Below, one piece after another: positions 51,188 to 59,080 of a stretch of 64,000 nt of DNA (its first letter is position 1; each line of letters opens with the position of its first letter). A program made the translations under genes and the position numbers. The DNA is from a virus: IMG/VR virus record IMGVR_UViG_3300018417_000005, positions 1 through 64,000 of that record, one strand, 5' to 3'. The notes under the pieces were generated by a model, which saw only the letters and a program-made list of their open reading frames with translations, was not told the DNA's origin and did not search any database.

Positions 51188-51940
51188 ATGGAAATGCGCA
51201 ACTTATTAAAATTAATGGAAGACAGTGGTTACGAGGATATGTCTCAAGAGCCAGGTCAAGAAGTAACTGACGAAGTAGATACTGTAACAGTTGATATTCC
51301 TCTATTAATTCGTATGTTAGAATACGCAAGAGAAGATGCGCAGACTGATATGGACTTACACGATGTAACTGAAAAAATGATCGAGCTTGCAAAATCCGGT
51401 ACACTTACAATGGATAACTATGATAGCATTGTAAACAGAGGAGAGGCAGTAGAAGAAGGCCCAGTAGCATTTAATCAAGCAGACGGCGACGAAGACGAAT
51501 TAGAAGCAGAGTTAGCAGATCAAGAAGACGAGCGCGACGGCCGTTACGGCGAAGACGGTACAGACTTTAGTGACAACCCATTCCGCAATCTACCAGACGA
51601 TGAAGAAATTAACGAAAATTTCGGCTACGGTGTAACAACCGGAACAGATTCGGACGAACATATAAATTATACGCAGACCAAAAATGTCGGAAACGGTACA
51701 GTAACTATTTCCGCAAATGCAACGAATATGAGCGAATTACACGATATGTTAAAACTTGCTGGTATTAGTGTAGACGGGTCTCCTGCGGCACCAACTAGCG
51801 AACCCGAAGTAGTAGTTGAGCCGGAACAGCCAGCGCCACTTTGTGGATGCGGCAGTGATGACGCCGATGTAAGTTACAGTACAGACAAACAAGAAATTGC
51901 GGATAAGCTAAGATCAGCTTTACAAGCAAGGTTAGGATAA
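51188..51940 (+). CDS. Acidic protein, possible internal head protein
   Basis: 250 aa. The N-terminus MEMRNLLKLMEDSGY again has a basic/hydrophobic start and an L-M-E site. Then come a helical domain, a long acidic region (about residues 95-145), a MSELHDMLKLAGIS motif similar to the RKLAGL segments in gp22 and the 806-aa protein, and a CGCG pair near residue 221. No family recognised. It ends 1 nt before the gp17 ATG. Confidence 0.6.
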   Translation: MEMRNLLKLMEDSGYEDMSQEPGQEVTDEVDTVTVDIPLLIRMLEYAREDAQTDMDLHDVTEKMIELAKSGTLTMDNYDSIVNRGEAVEEGPVAFNQADGDEDELEAELADQEDERDGRYGEDGTDFSDNPFRNLPDDEEINENFGYGVTTGTDSDEHINYTQTKNVGNGTVTISANATNMSELHDMLKLAGISVDGSPAAPTSEPEVVVEPEQPAPLCGCGSDDADVSYSTDKQEIADKLRSALQARLG

Positions 51941-53527
51941 ATGGCTAGAGGAACAGCAGATACAAGCCTGATTAAATCAGGCTATGCTAAAGTTACCTAC
52001 GACGAACGCACATTAAAAGATTTTAAAAATTGTTGCGACCCAGATAAGGGTGCATTGTATTTTATGGTTAACCATATGCAAATACAGCATCCTACTAGAG
52101 GTGGCATTCCTTTCGAACCTTACGACTATCAACTAGACCTAGTTGAGAATTACAACAATAATAGATTTAGCATAAACATGTGCGGAAGGCAGTTAGGTAA
52201 AACTACTGTAGCCGCAGGATACCTTTTGTGGTACGCAATGTTTAAGCCAGACTCTACTATTCTTGTAGCGGCACATAAACAAAGTGGTGCTAATGAAATC
52301 ATGCAACGTATTAGATATGCGTATGAAAGCGCACCAGACCATATACGAGCAGGTGTAACAGAATATAACAAAGGCAGTATTTCCTTTGACAACGGTTCCC
52401 GTATAGTAAGTACTACAACAACAGAAAACACTGGTCGTGGTATGTCACTTACGTTAGTGTACTTAGACGAGTTTGCGTTCGTGCCTAGCAGAATAGCTAA
52501 AGAGTTTTGGACTTCGTTGTCTCCTACATTGTCAACAGGTGGTAAGTGTATTGTAACTTCTACACCTAACAGTGACGATGATACGTTTGCTGTTATTTGG
52601 CACGAAGCTAATAAGAAAATAGACGCATACGGAAATCCGAGTGCGCTTGGTCGTAACCAATTTAGTCCTCTTTTAATTAAGTGGGATGAACATCCTGATA
52701 GAGACGACGAGTGGGCTGAAGCAGAGCGTAGTAGAATCGGCGAAGAAAGATTTAGACGTGAACATGAATGCGAATTTGTTATCTACGACGAGACACTTAT
52801 TAGCGCATTGACTTTATTAGAGATGCGAGGCATCGAACCTAAAAACAAAACTCATACACAAATTAGATGGTATGATACTCCTAAAGCAGATAATATATAC
52901 AGCGTTAGCTTAGACCCAGCATCTGGTACAGGCGGCGATAATGCGGCCTTACAGGTAATGGAAGTTAATACTATGCGTCAAGTAGGCGAGTGGTGTAATA
53001 ACACAACCCCTATAGAAGGACAGATAAAAGTAATGATGGAAATCCTAGTCTACTTAAGAGACTGCGGTTGCCACGAGCTTTACTGGAGTGTAGAAAATAA
53101 CACTATAGGCGAAGCCGCTTTAGTTGTTATTCGCGACACAGGAGAAGAATCATTCCCAGGTGAATTTTTACATGAACCTAAAAAAGTTGCAGGGAAGCGC
53201 GGACGTAAAGGCTTTGCTACTACGCATAGGTCTAAAATGGAAGCCTGCTTAAACTTTAAACGTTTAGTTGAACACCAGAAAATTCAGTTAAATAGCAAGC
53301 CTCTAATAAGTGAACTTAAAAACTTCATAGCAAGAAACTCAAGTTTTTCAGCTAAGCCAGGAGAAATGGACGACTTAGTAATGAGCATGATCTTAAATAT
53401 ACGTATGATTACATTCATCGGAACTTTCGAAGACCATATCTACGACACTGTAAACAGTAGTTTAGGATTAGACATATACGGCGACGACGATGACTGGGAT
53501 GGACCACTACCTATCGGAATTCTGTAG
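51941..53527 (+). CDS. gp17: Terminase large subunit gp17
   Basis: 528 aa (T4 gp17 is 610). The packaging ATPase has Walker A GRQLGKTT at residues 82-89 and Walker B LVYLDEFAF with Asp176/Glu177. The RNase H-like nuclease begins VSLDPASGTGGD (Asp325), with later acidic sites around SVENNTIGE and PGEMDDLVMS. It cuts concatemers and pumps DNA through gp20. gp16 lies 2.5 kb upstream, separated by possible internal-protein genes. Confidence 0.96.
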   Translation: MARGTADTSLIKSGYAKVTYDERTLKDFKNCCDPDKGALYFMVNHMQIQHPTRGGIPFEPYDYQLDLVENYNNNRFSINMCGRQLGKTTVAAGYLLWYAMFKPDSTILVAAHKQSGANEIMQRIRYAYESAPDHIRAGVTEYNKGSISFDNGSRIVSTTTTENTGRGMSLTLVYLDEFAFVPSRIAKEFWTSLSPTLSTGGKCIVTSTPNSDDDTFAVIWHEANKKIDAYGNPSALGRNQFSPLLIKWDEHPDRDDEWAEAERSRIGEERFRREHECEFVIYDETLISALTLLEMRGIEPKNKTHTQIRWYDTPKADNIYSVSLDPASGTGGDNAALQVMEVNTMRQVGEWCNNTTPIEGQIKVMMEILVYLRDCGCHELYWSVENNTIGEAALVVIRDTGEESFPGEFLHEPKKVAGKRGRKGFATTHRSKMEACLNFKRLVEHQKIQLNSKPLISELKNFIARNSSFSAKPGEMDDLVMSMILNIRMITFIGTFEDHIYDTVNSSLGLDIYGDDDDWDGPLPIGIL

Positions 53528-53532
53528 TATTT

Positions 53533-53540
53533 GATAAATA
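53533..53540 (+). promoter_or_regulatory. Late promoter box 5 nt from ATG
   Basis: GATAAATA, then CAATT, then the ATG at 53546. It begins 6 nt after the gp17 stop. Confidence 0.7.
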
Positions 53541-53545
53541 CAATT

Positions 53546-55966
53546 ATGAGTATTAATATCGAATCAGTCGCAGAGAAAATTTTTAACATCTTAAAGGGAT
53601 TTGGATATCCAGTCAATAGCTACGGTGATGATGGCAAGATAGCCGTTGATCCGTCACAAGCAACAAGATTTGTAGTAAACAAGCCCAACCTTCTTGTTAG
53701 GATTGACAGAGAAACTGACACTATAAGCCTAAGCACTAGCGAAAAGCAAAGTGACACTAAGCTACATAAAATGTTAAAAAACTTAAGTCAAGAATATTTA
53801 ATGAACTTTGACTTTAGAATCTTCGGAAAAACACTAAAGCCTAAAGGCGAGACTGTTGATATAGCTAAAAAACAGGACCCAGATATGATGGAAGACATTA
53901 ACAGAATACGAAAACTAGCAGGCCTAGCTGAAAGCTGGGACGACTACGAAGATTTAGAAACTGATCCAATGGATCCACCAGTTAACATGTGCCCAGACTG
54001 TGAAGGCACCGGTACTGATACAGCAGGCGAGACTTGCCAATCATGTGGCGGGGAAGGCGCCATACACGAAGGTACACTAAACACTATCGGACGCAAGATG
54101 GGCATTTCTTCTACTAAAGGAAAACCAGATCCGAGGAAAGCCCCGACGTGGGCAACTGCTATAGGCCAAGTGCCGAGCGGCGCCTGGCACTGGCTTGAAA
54201 AAGAAGGTCCAGTAGAAACAGACGATTCTAACGAGTACTTTCCTCTAAGTGGCAAAACTGAATTTACAGGATTCATAAGTCCATTTGAAGGCGATCCCGA
54301 AACACTATCTGATTTTGCCCGAGCAGATTATAACTCAGAGGAAAGCCAAATGAATGAATTCAGAGACGATTCCGACGACGATGATTTTGAAAGAGGACAA
54401 CAACTCGAACAAATTATACAAAAAGTATTCAGAGCGGCAAAGAAAACTATACCGCTAAGATCAGTAAAAGGGAAAAGAACAGGCTCAGCAGTAACAGAAA
54501 AGATTTTTAAAATGCTACGTCAGGCTATAGACGCAGACATGGCTCGCTGGGTATTAGAAAAACATCCAGACATGGGCACTGATCTATCAGGAAACGTTGA
54601 CACTGAATCTGCCCCGGAAGACTTAGTGGCAGATGAGCTGTCAGATTTCATATATCAAATGTTAAGAAAAGATCACGGATTACCAAATGGGCTTGAGGAA
54701 AATCAAATAGACGAAGAAACTTTAAACGAGATCGCTGGCACTTTGGCCGGACTGGGCGCAGGAGCAATTGCAGCCGCCCTTAAGAAATACGGTAAATCAA
54801 AAAGATCAGCCGCGCAACGTACAGTTGATACTTATTATTCGAATAAAAACCGTGACGAGGAAGGCGCCGAGATAGCTGATAAATTTGCTAGGAATAATCG
54901 CGGTAACTACCAAGCTAGCAAGAGAGCAGTTAACAAAGTTAAACGTCCAGAAACTAAAAAGAGACACCAGGACGTTATTGATCAGCAGAACCGTGCTTAT
55001 AAATATTACGACGACAATCAAAAGAAATCTTATATCAAACAATTATCTCCATCAGAAAGCCTAGGAGAAGGATTCGGTAGCATGACCGGAAGTAGTAAAA
55101 CAAGCTACCAACCACTTGACAATGTAAAAATTGTTGTTAAACATAAGAAGCCGGTAGCTGAAGATGTACGTGGAGCGCGTAGCAGAAACATCCATAGTAT
55201 CTTTATCCAACGTGGCGAAGAAAGATTTAAAATGGCAGAGAATAGCTTGCCAGCGGCACGAGCAGTTGCACGTCATATTAGTAAAGGTGGCGAGATGCAC
55301 GACGAAATAAGCGAGCAAATTATAAACATGGCAAGCGACTATGAGAAGCTACGCGAATTTGTACGCTATGTAAAATCGAGTAATTTAGTAAACGAATCCA
55401 ACGAAGATTACGTACAGCTAGCAGTCGAAAACATTAAGAATATTCGAGAAACATTTAAGAAACTTAGTGGTGCTAAATCCTACGAGAAAACAGTAGAAAG
55501 TTTGGTACAAACCGCCAGCGCAGAATTGCTCGAAGATGACGTAGACTTAGAAAGCAAGTTTACTGAAACACATTTTGATAGCAAAGTAGAAAACGTACTA
55601 GGCACACTTAAAACGTTAAGTTACAAAAAGAAGGCATACGAAGCGGCAATTACTAAAGCTGTTAAAACTGAAACATTCGAAAATCTAAAAGATATGCTAC
55701 ATGAAGCTGATGTTTTAGATTTCCAAACCCCACAAGCTAGGTTAGGTTACCAAATTAACCAACTAGGTCATAGCGCAACTAACCCTGAACTAGGACAGTT
55801 CTTACAGGGATTAAGCAAAAGGGTAACTGAAGGCGGATCTTTAAACCAATTTGAGTACGGAACTGTAAAAAGTTGCTTATTGAGCGCAAACACAGTACCA
55901 CAAGCACCAGCTACTGGAGATGACATATCCGAAAGCTATGTTAGCTTTTTTAACCAGTTTGACTAG
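53546..55966 (+). CDS. Large conserved virion-type protein with DnaJ-like zinc motif
   Basis: 806 aa from the ATG at 53546 (a TTG at 53531 would overlap the promoter). Two CxxCxGxG motifs, CPDCEGTG and CQSCGGEG (Cys149, 152, 164, 167), resemble one zinc site of the DnaJ Cys-rich domain. INRIRKLAGLAES precedes them. The segment RGARSRNIHSIFIQRGEERF, ARAVARHISKGG and EKLREFVRYVKSS (about residues 535-620) is, as I recall, conserved in a structural protein of T4-like cyanophages. Probably a late head protein; function unknown. Confidence 0.68.
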   Translation: MSINIESVAEKIFNILKGFGYPVNSYGDDGKIAVDPSQATRFVVNKPNLLVRIDRETDTISLSTSEKQSDTKLHKMLKNLSQEYLMNFDFRIFGKTLKPKGETVDIAKKQDPDMMEDINRIRKLAGLAESWDDYEDLETDPMDPPVNMCPDCEGTGTDTAGETCQSCGGEGAIHEGTLNTIGRKMGISSTKGKPDPRKAPTWATAIGQVPSGAWHWLEKEGPVETDDSNEYFPLSGKTEFTGFISPFEGDPETLSDFARADYNSEESQMNEFRDDSDDDDFERGQQLEQIIQKVFRAAKKTIPLRSVKGKRTGSAVTEKIFKMLRQAIDADMARWVLEKHPDMGTDLSGNVDTESAPEDLVADELSDFIYQMLRKDHGLPNGLEENQIDEETLNEIAGTLAGLGAGAIAAALKKYGKSKRSAAQRTVDTYYSNKNRDEEGAEIADKFARNNRGNYQASKRAVNKVKRPETKKRHQDVIDQQNRAYKYYDDNQKKSYIKQLSPSESLGEGFGSMTGSSKTSYQPLDNVKIVVKHKKPVAEDVRGARSRNIHSIFIQRGEERFKMAENSLPAARAVARHISKGGEMHDEISEQIINMASDYEKLREFVRYVKSSNLVNESNEDYVQLAVENIKNIRETFKKLSGAKSYEKTVESLVQTASAELLEDDVDLESKFTETHFDSKVENVLGTLKTLSYKKKAYEAAITKAVKTETFENLKDMLHEADVLDFQTPQARLGYQINQLGHSATNPELGQFLQGLSKRVTEGGSLNQFEYGTVKSCLLSANTVPQAPATGDDISESYVSFFNQFD

Positions 55967-55983
55967 TAAAAACGCAGTAAAAA

Positions 55984-55991
55984 GATAAATA
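55984..55991 (+). promoter_or_regulatory. Late promoter box upstream of gp32
   Basis: GATAAATA, 149 nt before the gp32 ATG and upstream of its early promoter. It may allow late expression of gp32 and uvsX. Confidence 0.55.
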
Positions 55992-56010
55992 AAATTGTTA
56001 GAAATGTTAG

Positions 56011-56034
56011 CTGTTAATTAATTTAAATTAGCAG
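56011..56034. promoter_or_regulatory. Inverted repeat touching the -35 box of gp32
   Basis: Arms CTGTTAATT (56011-56019) and AATTAGCAG (56026-56034) pair over nine positions with one G-U. The right arm runs into TTGACA. The same right arm precedes the uvsW promoter, so it could be an operator or activator site. Confidence 0.4.
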
Positions 56035-56062
56035 TTGACAAATCTATCTTAGGCACTATAAT
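56035..56062 (+). promoter_or_regulatory. Sigma70-like early promoter of gp32
   Basis: TTGACA (56035-56040), a 16-bp spacer, TATAAT (56057-56062), about 78 nt before the ATG. It is likely to drive gp32, uvsX, the 77-aa gene and uvsY. Confidence 0.9.
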
Positions 56063-56140
56063 AAGGCACAGTAAGAATTGTTTTATAAAACAAAGGCTTA
56101 CAAACAAGGCACATATGGCATAATAATAAGGAGAATCATC

Positions 56141-57169
56141 ATGGCCCAATCACAATTAGAAGCAATGCGAGCAAAGCTCAAAGCAATGGAATCAAAAGGT
56201 TCCGACTCTAGCAGTAACACCCCATCCGATAACGCAATTTACCCATTCTGGAACATTGACGAAGGTACATCAGCTACCATGCGTTTCTTACCAGACGGTG
56301 ATGAAAACAACACATTTTTCTGGGTAGAACGAAATATGATTCGTTTGACCTTCCCCGGCGTAAAAGGCGGAGAACAGAATAAAATGGTAACTGTACAAGT
56401 ACCTTGCATGGAAATGTGGGGAGAAACTTGCCCAGTACTAACAGAAGTACGCCCTTGGTTTAAAGACCCTAGCTTAGAAGATATGGGTCGCAAATACTGG
56501 AAGAAACGTTCTTATATTTTCCAAGGATTTGTAACTGAAAACCCTCTGAGCGAAACTGCTCCAGAAAATCCAATTAGACGTTTTGTTATAGGTCCACAGA
56601 TCTTTAACATTATTAAAGGTGCGCTAATGGATGCAGATATGGAAAATCTCCCAACTGATTATCTAAACGGTTGCGACTTTAAACTAGTGAAAACTACTAA
56701 AGGCCAGTACGCAGATTACAGCACAAGCAAATGGGCACGTAAAGAGAGTAGCATTAACGAAGAACAGTTACAGGCAATTGATACCTTTGGGTTAAACAAT
56801 CTTAACGACTACTTACCAGCAAAACCAACAGCAGAAGGCCTACAAGCTATCTCTGAAATGTTTGCGGCTAGTGTAGACGGCGAGTTGTATGATCCAGCTA
56901 AATGGGGTCAGTTTTATAAGCCTTACGGTGTTGATGTTCCTAAAACTCAAACCCAAACTACTGCGCCAGCGCAGAGTGAAACTGCTCAAGCACCTGCTAC
57001 CCCAACGCCAACCCCGACTGCTGATGCTAGTACAGCCGCGCCAGCACCGACAACTGTAGCTGAAACTACTACAAGCGATGAACCGTTTGAAGCAGATCCA
57101 GCACCAGCAGGAGAGCAGAAGTCAGCCGCTGACATCCTGAGCATGATTCGCAATCGCGAAAACGGTTAA
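56141..57169 (+). CDS. gp32: Single-stranded DNA-binding protein gp32
   Basis: 342 aa, start at the ATG after AAGGAGAATCATC. The core (YPFWNIDEGTSATMRFLPDG, FFWVERNMIRLTFPGV, VQVPCMEMWGETCPVL) is that of gp32 of T4-like phages, which coats ssDNA in replication and recombination. A Pro/Thr/Ala-rich linker (about residues 275-310) leads to a tail ending SAADILSMIRNRENG. The acidic tail is weaker than in T4 (301 aa). It begins the replication-recombination cluster. Confidence 0.93.
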   Translation: MAQSQLEAMRAKLKAMESKGSDSSSNTPSDNAIYPFWNIDEGTSATMRFLPDGDENNTFFWVERNMIRLTFPGVKGGEQNKMVTVQVPCMEMWGETCPVLTEVRPWFKDPSLEDMGRKYWKKRSYIFQGFVTENPLSETAPENPIRRFVIGPQIFNIIKGALMDADMENLPTDYLNGCDFKLVKTTKGQYADYSTSKWARKESSINEEQLQAIDTFGLNNLNDYLPAKPTAEGLQAISEMFAASVDGELYDPAKWGQFYKPYGVDVPKTQTQTTAPAQSETAQAPATPTPTPTADASTAAPAPTTVAETTTSDEPFEADPAPAGEQKSAADILSMIRNRENG

Positions 57170-57179
57170 GGAGTAAGTA

Positions 57180-58325
57180 ATGCAGAAACCATTTGACTTA
57201 TCGAAATTCCGTAATGGGATTACAAAAAGTATTACAGGCATAAGTGCAGGCTTCCATGATCCGAAAGACTGGGTTAGCACAGGAAACTATACACTCAATT
57301 ATCGTATTAGCGGGGATTTCACAAAAGGAATTCCTCTTGGTAAGGTAAGTGTTTTTGCAGGCGAGTCCGGTTCAGGTAAATCTTTTATCTGTTCCGGCAA
57401 CATCGTTAAGAACGCACAAGACATCGGGTGTCAAGTTGTACTGTTTGACAGTGAAAACGCACTAGACGAAGATTGGCTTAAGGCACTCGACGTTGACACA
57501 AATCCTGACAAGTTGTTAAAGATTAGTGTTAGCATGATTGACGACGTTGCGAAAACAATGAGCGACTTCATGAAGGATTATAAAACAAACTACGGCGATT
57601 TAGATTACGAAGACATGCCAAAAATGTTATTTGTAATTGATAGCTTAGGTATGCTTTTAACTCCCACTGATGTTGCACAGTTTGAAAAAGGTGATATGAA
57701 GGGCGATATGGGTCGTAAACCTAAAGCACTAACATCACTAGTTCGTAACATGGTAAATCAATTAGCACCTTACCCTGTTGGCATCGTAGCAACAAACCAC
57801 ACTTACGCATCACAAGACATGTTTGACCCCGATGATAAAATCAGTGGCGGACAAGGCTTTATATATGCGTCAAGTATTGTTGTAGCAATGCGAAAACTTA
57901 AGCTAAAACTAGACGCTGACGGCAACAAAACAACAACTGTACAAGGTATTAGGGCGGCATGTAAAGTGATGAAAACACGTTACAGCAAACCTTTTGAATC
58001 TGTGCAAGTTGAGATTCCGTATGAATCTGGAATGAGCCCTTACAGTGGATTGCTAGATATGTTTGAAGCTATCGGCGCTATTACTAAGACTGGTAACAAG
58101 TTAGAATACGTTAGCCCAGTTACAGGCGAAATCATCAAAGAGTTCCGAAAGGCCTGGACAGATGAAAAGCTACAAGTAGTAATCGACGAATGGGATCAAA
58201 ATCCTATTGCTCACCCAGAGTTGCAGGATGTCGACGCTGAAGATATTAGCGAAGTTGAAGTTGACGATATTGATGTAGATGATGTTGTTGATCAGATGAT
58301 GGAGGCTGAGACTAATGAATCTTGA
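57180..58325 (+). CDS. uvsX: Recombinase UvsX (RecA family)
   Basis: 381 aa, close to T4 UvsX (391). Walker A GESGSGKS is at residues 61-68, and Walker B is in MLFVIDSLGML. The loop region KGDMGRKPKALTSLVRNM and GIVATNHTY follow in the expected order. The C-terminus is very acidic. It catalyses strand exchange in recombination-dependent replication with gp32 and UvsY. It lies 10 nt after gp32, preceded by AAGGAG. Confidence 0.97.
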   Translation: MQKPFDLSKFRNGITKSITGISAGFHDPKDWVSTGNYTLNYRISGDFTKGIPLGKVSVFAGESGSGKSFICSGNIVKNAQDIGCQVVLFDSENALDEDWLKALDVDTNPDKLLKISVSMIDDVAKTMSDFMKDYKTNYGDLDYEDMPKMLFVIDSLGMLLTPTDVAQFEKGDMKGDMGRKPKALTSLVRNMVNQLAPYPVGIVATNHTYASQDMFDPDDKISGGQGFIYASSIVVAMRKLKLKLDADGNKTTTVQGIRAACKVMKTRYSKPFESVQVEIPYESGMSPYSGLLDMFEAIGAITKTGNKLEYVSPVTGEIIKEFRKAWTDEKLQVVIDEWDQNPIAHPELQDVDAEDISEVEVDDIDVDDVVDQMMEAETNES

Positions 58326-58548
58326 TGAATCTTTTTTACATGATTTATGGGATAGTCTAAAGCCGTTTGTATCGAAAAAAGAACGCATCGCTGCCGCGGA
58401 AGCGGTAGTGAGAGCGTTTGACGACTATGCAGACTTAAGTGCCATAGAAGATCATATCGACGAATTCGATAGCGTTATGAAAGCGGCGCTATACAGCCAC
58501 TTTGAAATTGTTCCCGAAGAAGAAGAAGAGGAAGATGACTGGCCATGA
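58315..58548 (+). CDS. Small acidic conserved protein after uvsX
   Basis: 77 aa with a helical core (KKERIAAAEAVVRAFDDYAD) and a run of Glu/Asp near the C-terminus. Proteins of this type follow uvsX in marine T4-like phages as I recall; function unknown. Overlaps uvsX by 11 nt and uvsY by 4 nt (ATGA). Confidence 0.75.
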   Translation: MNLDESFLHDLWDSLKPFVSKKERIAAAEAVVRAFDDYADLSAIEDHIDEFDSVMKAALYSHFEIVPEEEEEEDDWP

Positions 58549-59006
58549 GTACTTGGTATAATACAGTAGTTAGCGATTTAGGTAGGATAGCTGATGCTAT
58601 TCCTTATTTCGAGAACGAACTAAAAGATGCGAAGTTTGAATGTTCCATAAAAGGAAGCCTAGAGAAATCTAGTGCTTCCTTACCTGGAGTAACCGAGCAC
58701 AGATACAACCAACTTCAGGAAGTCGAAGCAATTTTAGAACATATCGAGATTATGTTACGGCAAGAACGTAGCAAGGTGTTTAGAAAATATCTAGAACACT
58801 ATAATCGCCAGCTCTCTAGCAGAGATGCAGAAAAGTATGTAGACGGTGAACAATCAGTAATCGACCTTACACATTTATTAAATCAATTTGCTCTACTTAG
58901 AAATAAGTTTCTAGGTATCTTAAAAGGCTTAGAAGTCAAGCAATGGCAAATCGGCCATATTGTGCGTTTACGTACAGCCGGTATGGAAGATATTGTAATC
59001 GATTAA
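58545..59006 (+). CDS. uvsY: Recombination mediator UvsY
   Basis: 153 aa (T4 UvsY is 137). The mostly helical protein contains KYLEHYNRQLSSRDAEKYVD and NKFLGILKGLEVKQWQIGHI, which I recognise from UvsY of marine T4-like phages. UvsY loads UvsX on gp32-coated DNA. Placement between uvsX and uvsW in one unit agrees. Overlaps the preceding gene by 4 nt. Confidence 0.82.
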   Translation: MSTWYNTVVSDLGRIADAIPYFENELKDAKFECSIKGSLEKSSASLPGVTEHRYNQLQEVEAILEHIEIMLRQERSKVFRKYLEHYNRQLSSRDAEKYVDGEQSVIDLTHLLNQFALLRNKFLGILKGLEVKQWQIGHIVRLRTAGMEDIVID

Positions 59007-59021
59007 TTGCGCCCGCAATTA
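59004..59021. promoter_or_regulatory. Inverted repeat before the uvsW promoter
   Basis: TAATTGC (59004-59010) and GCAATTA (59015-59021) are perfect arms around GCCC. The right arm continues into GCAGTTGAC. The same AATTAGCAGTTGAC stands before gp32, here at 59017-59030. It has no T-tract, so a simple terminator for uvsY is less likely. Confidence 0.4.
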
Positions 59022-59025
59022 GCAG

Positions 59026-59053
59026 TTGACTTATACACTAACCTGTGTATAAT
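59026..59053 (+). promoter_or_regulatory. Sigma70-like early promoter of uvsW
   Basis: TTGACT (59026-59031), a 16-bp spacer, TATAAT (59048-59053), 27 nt before the ATG. Confidence 0.87.
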
Positions 59054-59080
59054 TACATATAATAATAATAAGAATAACCT

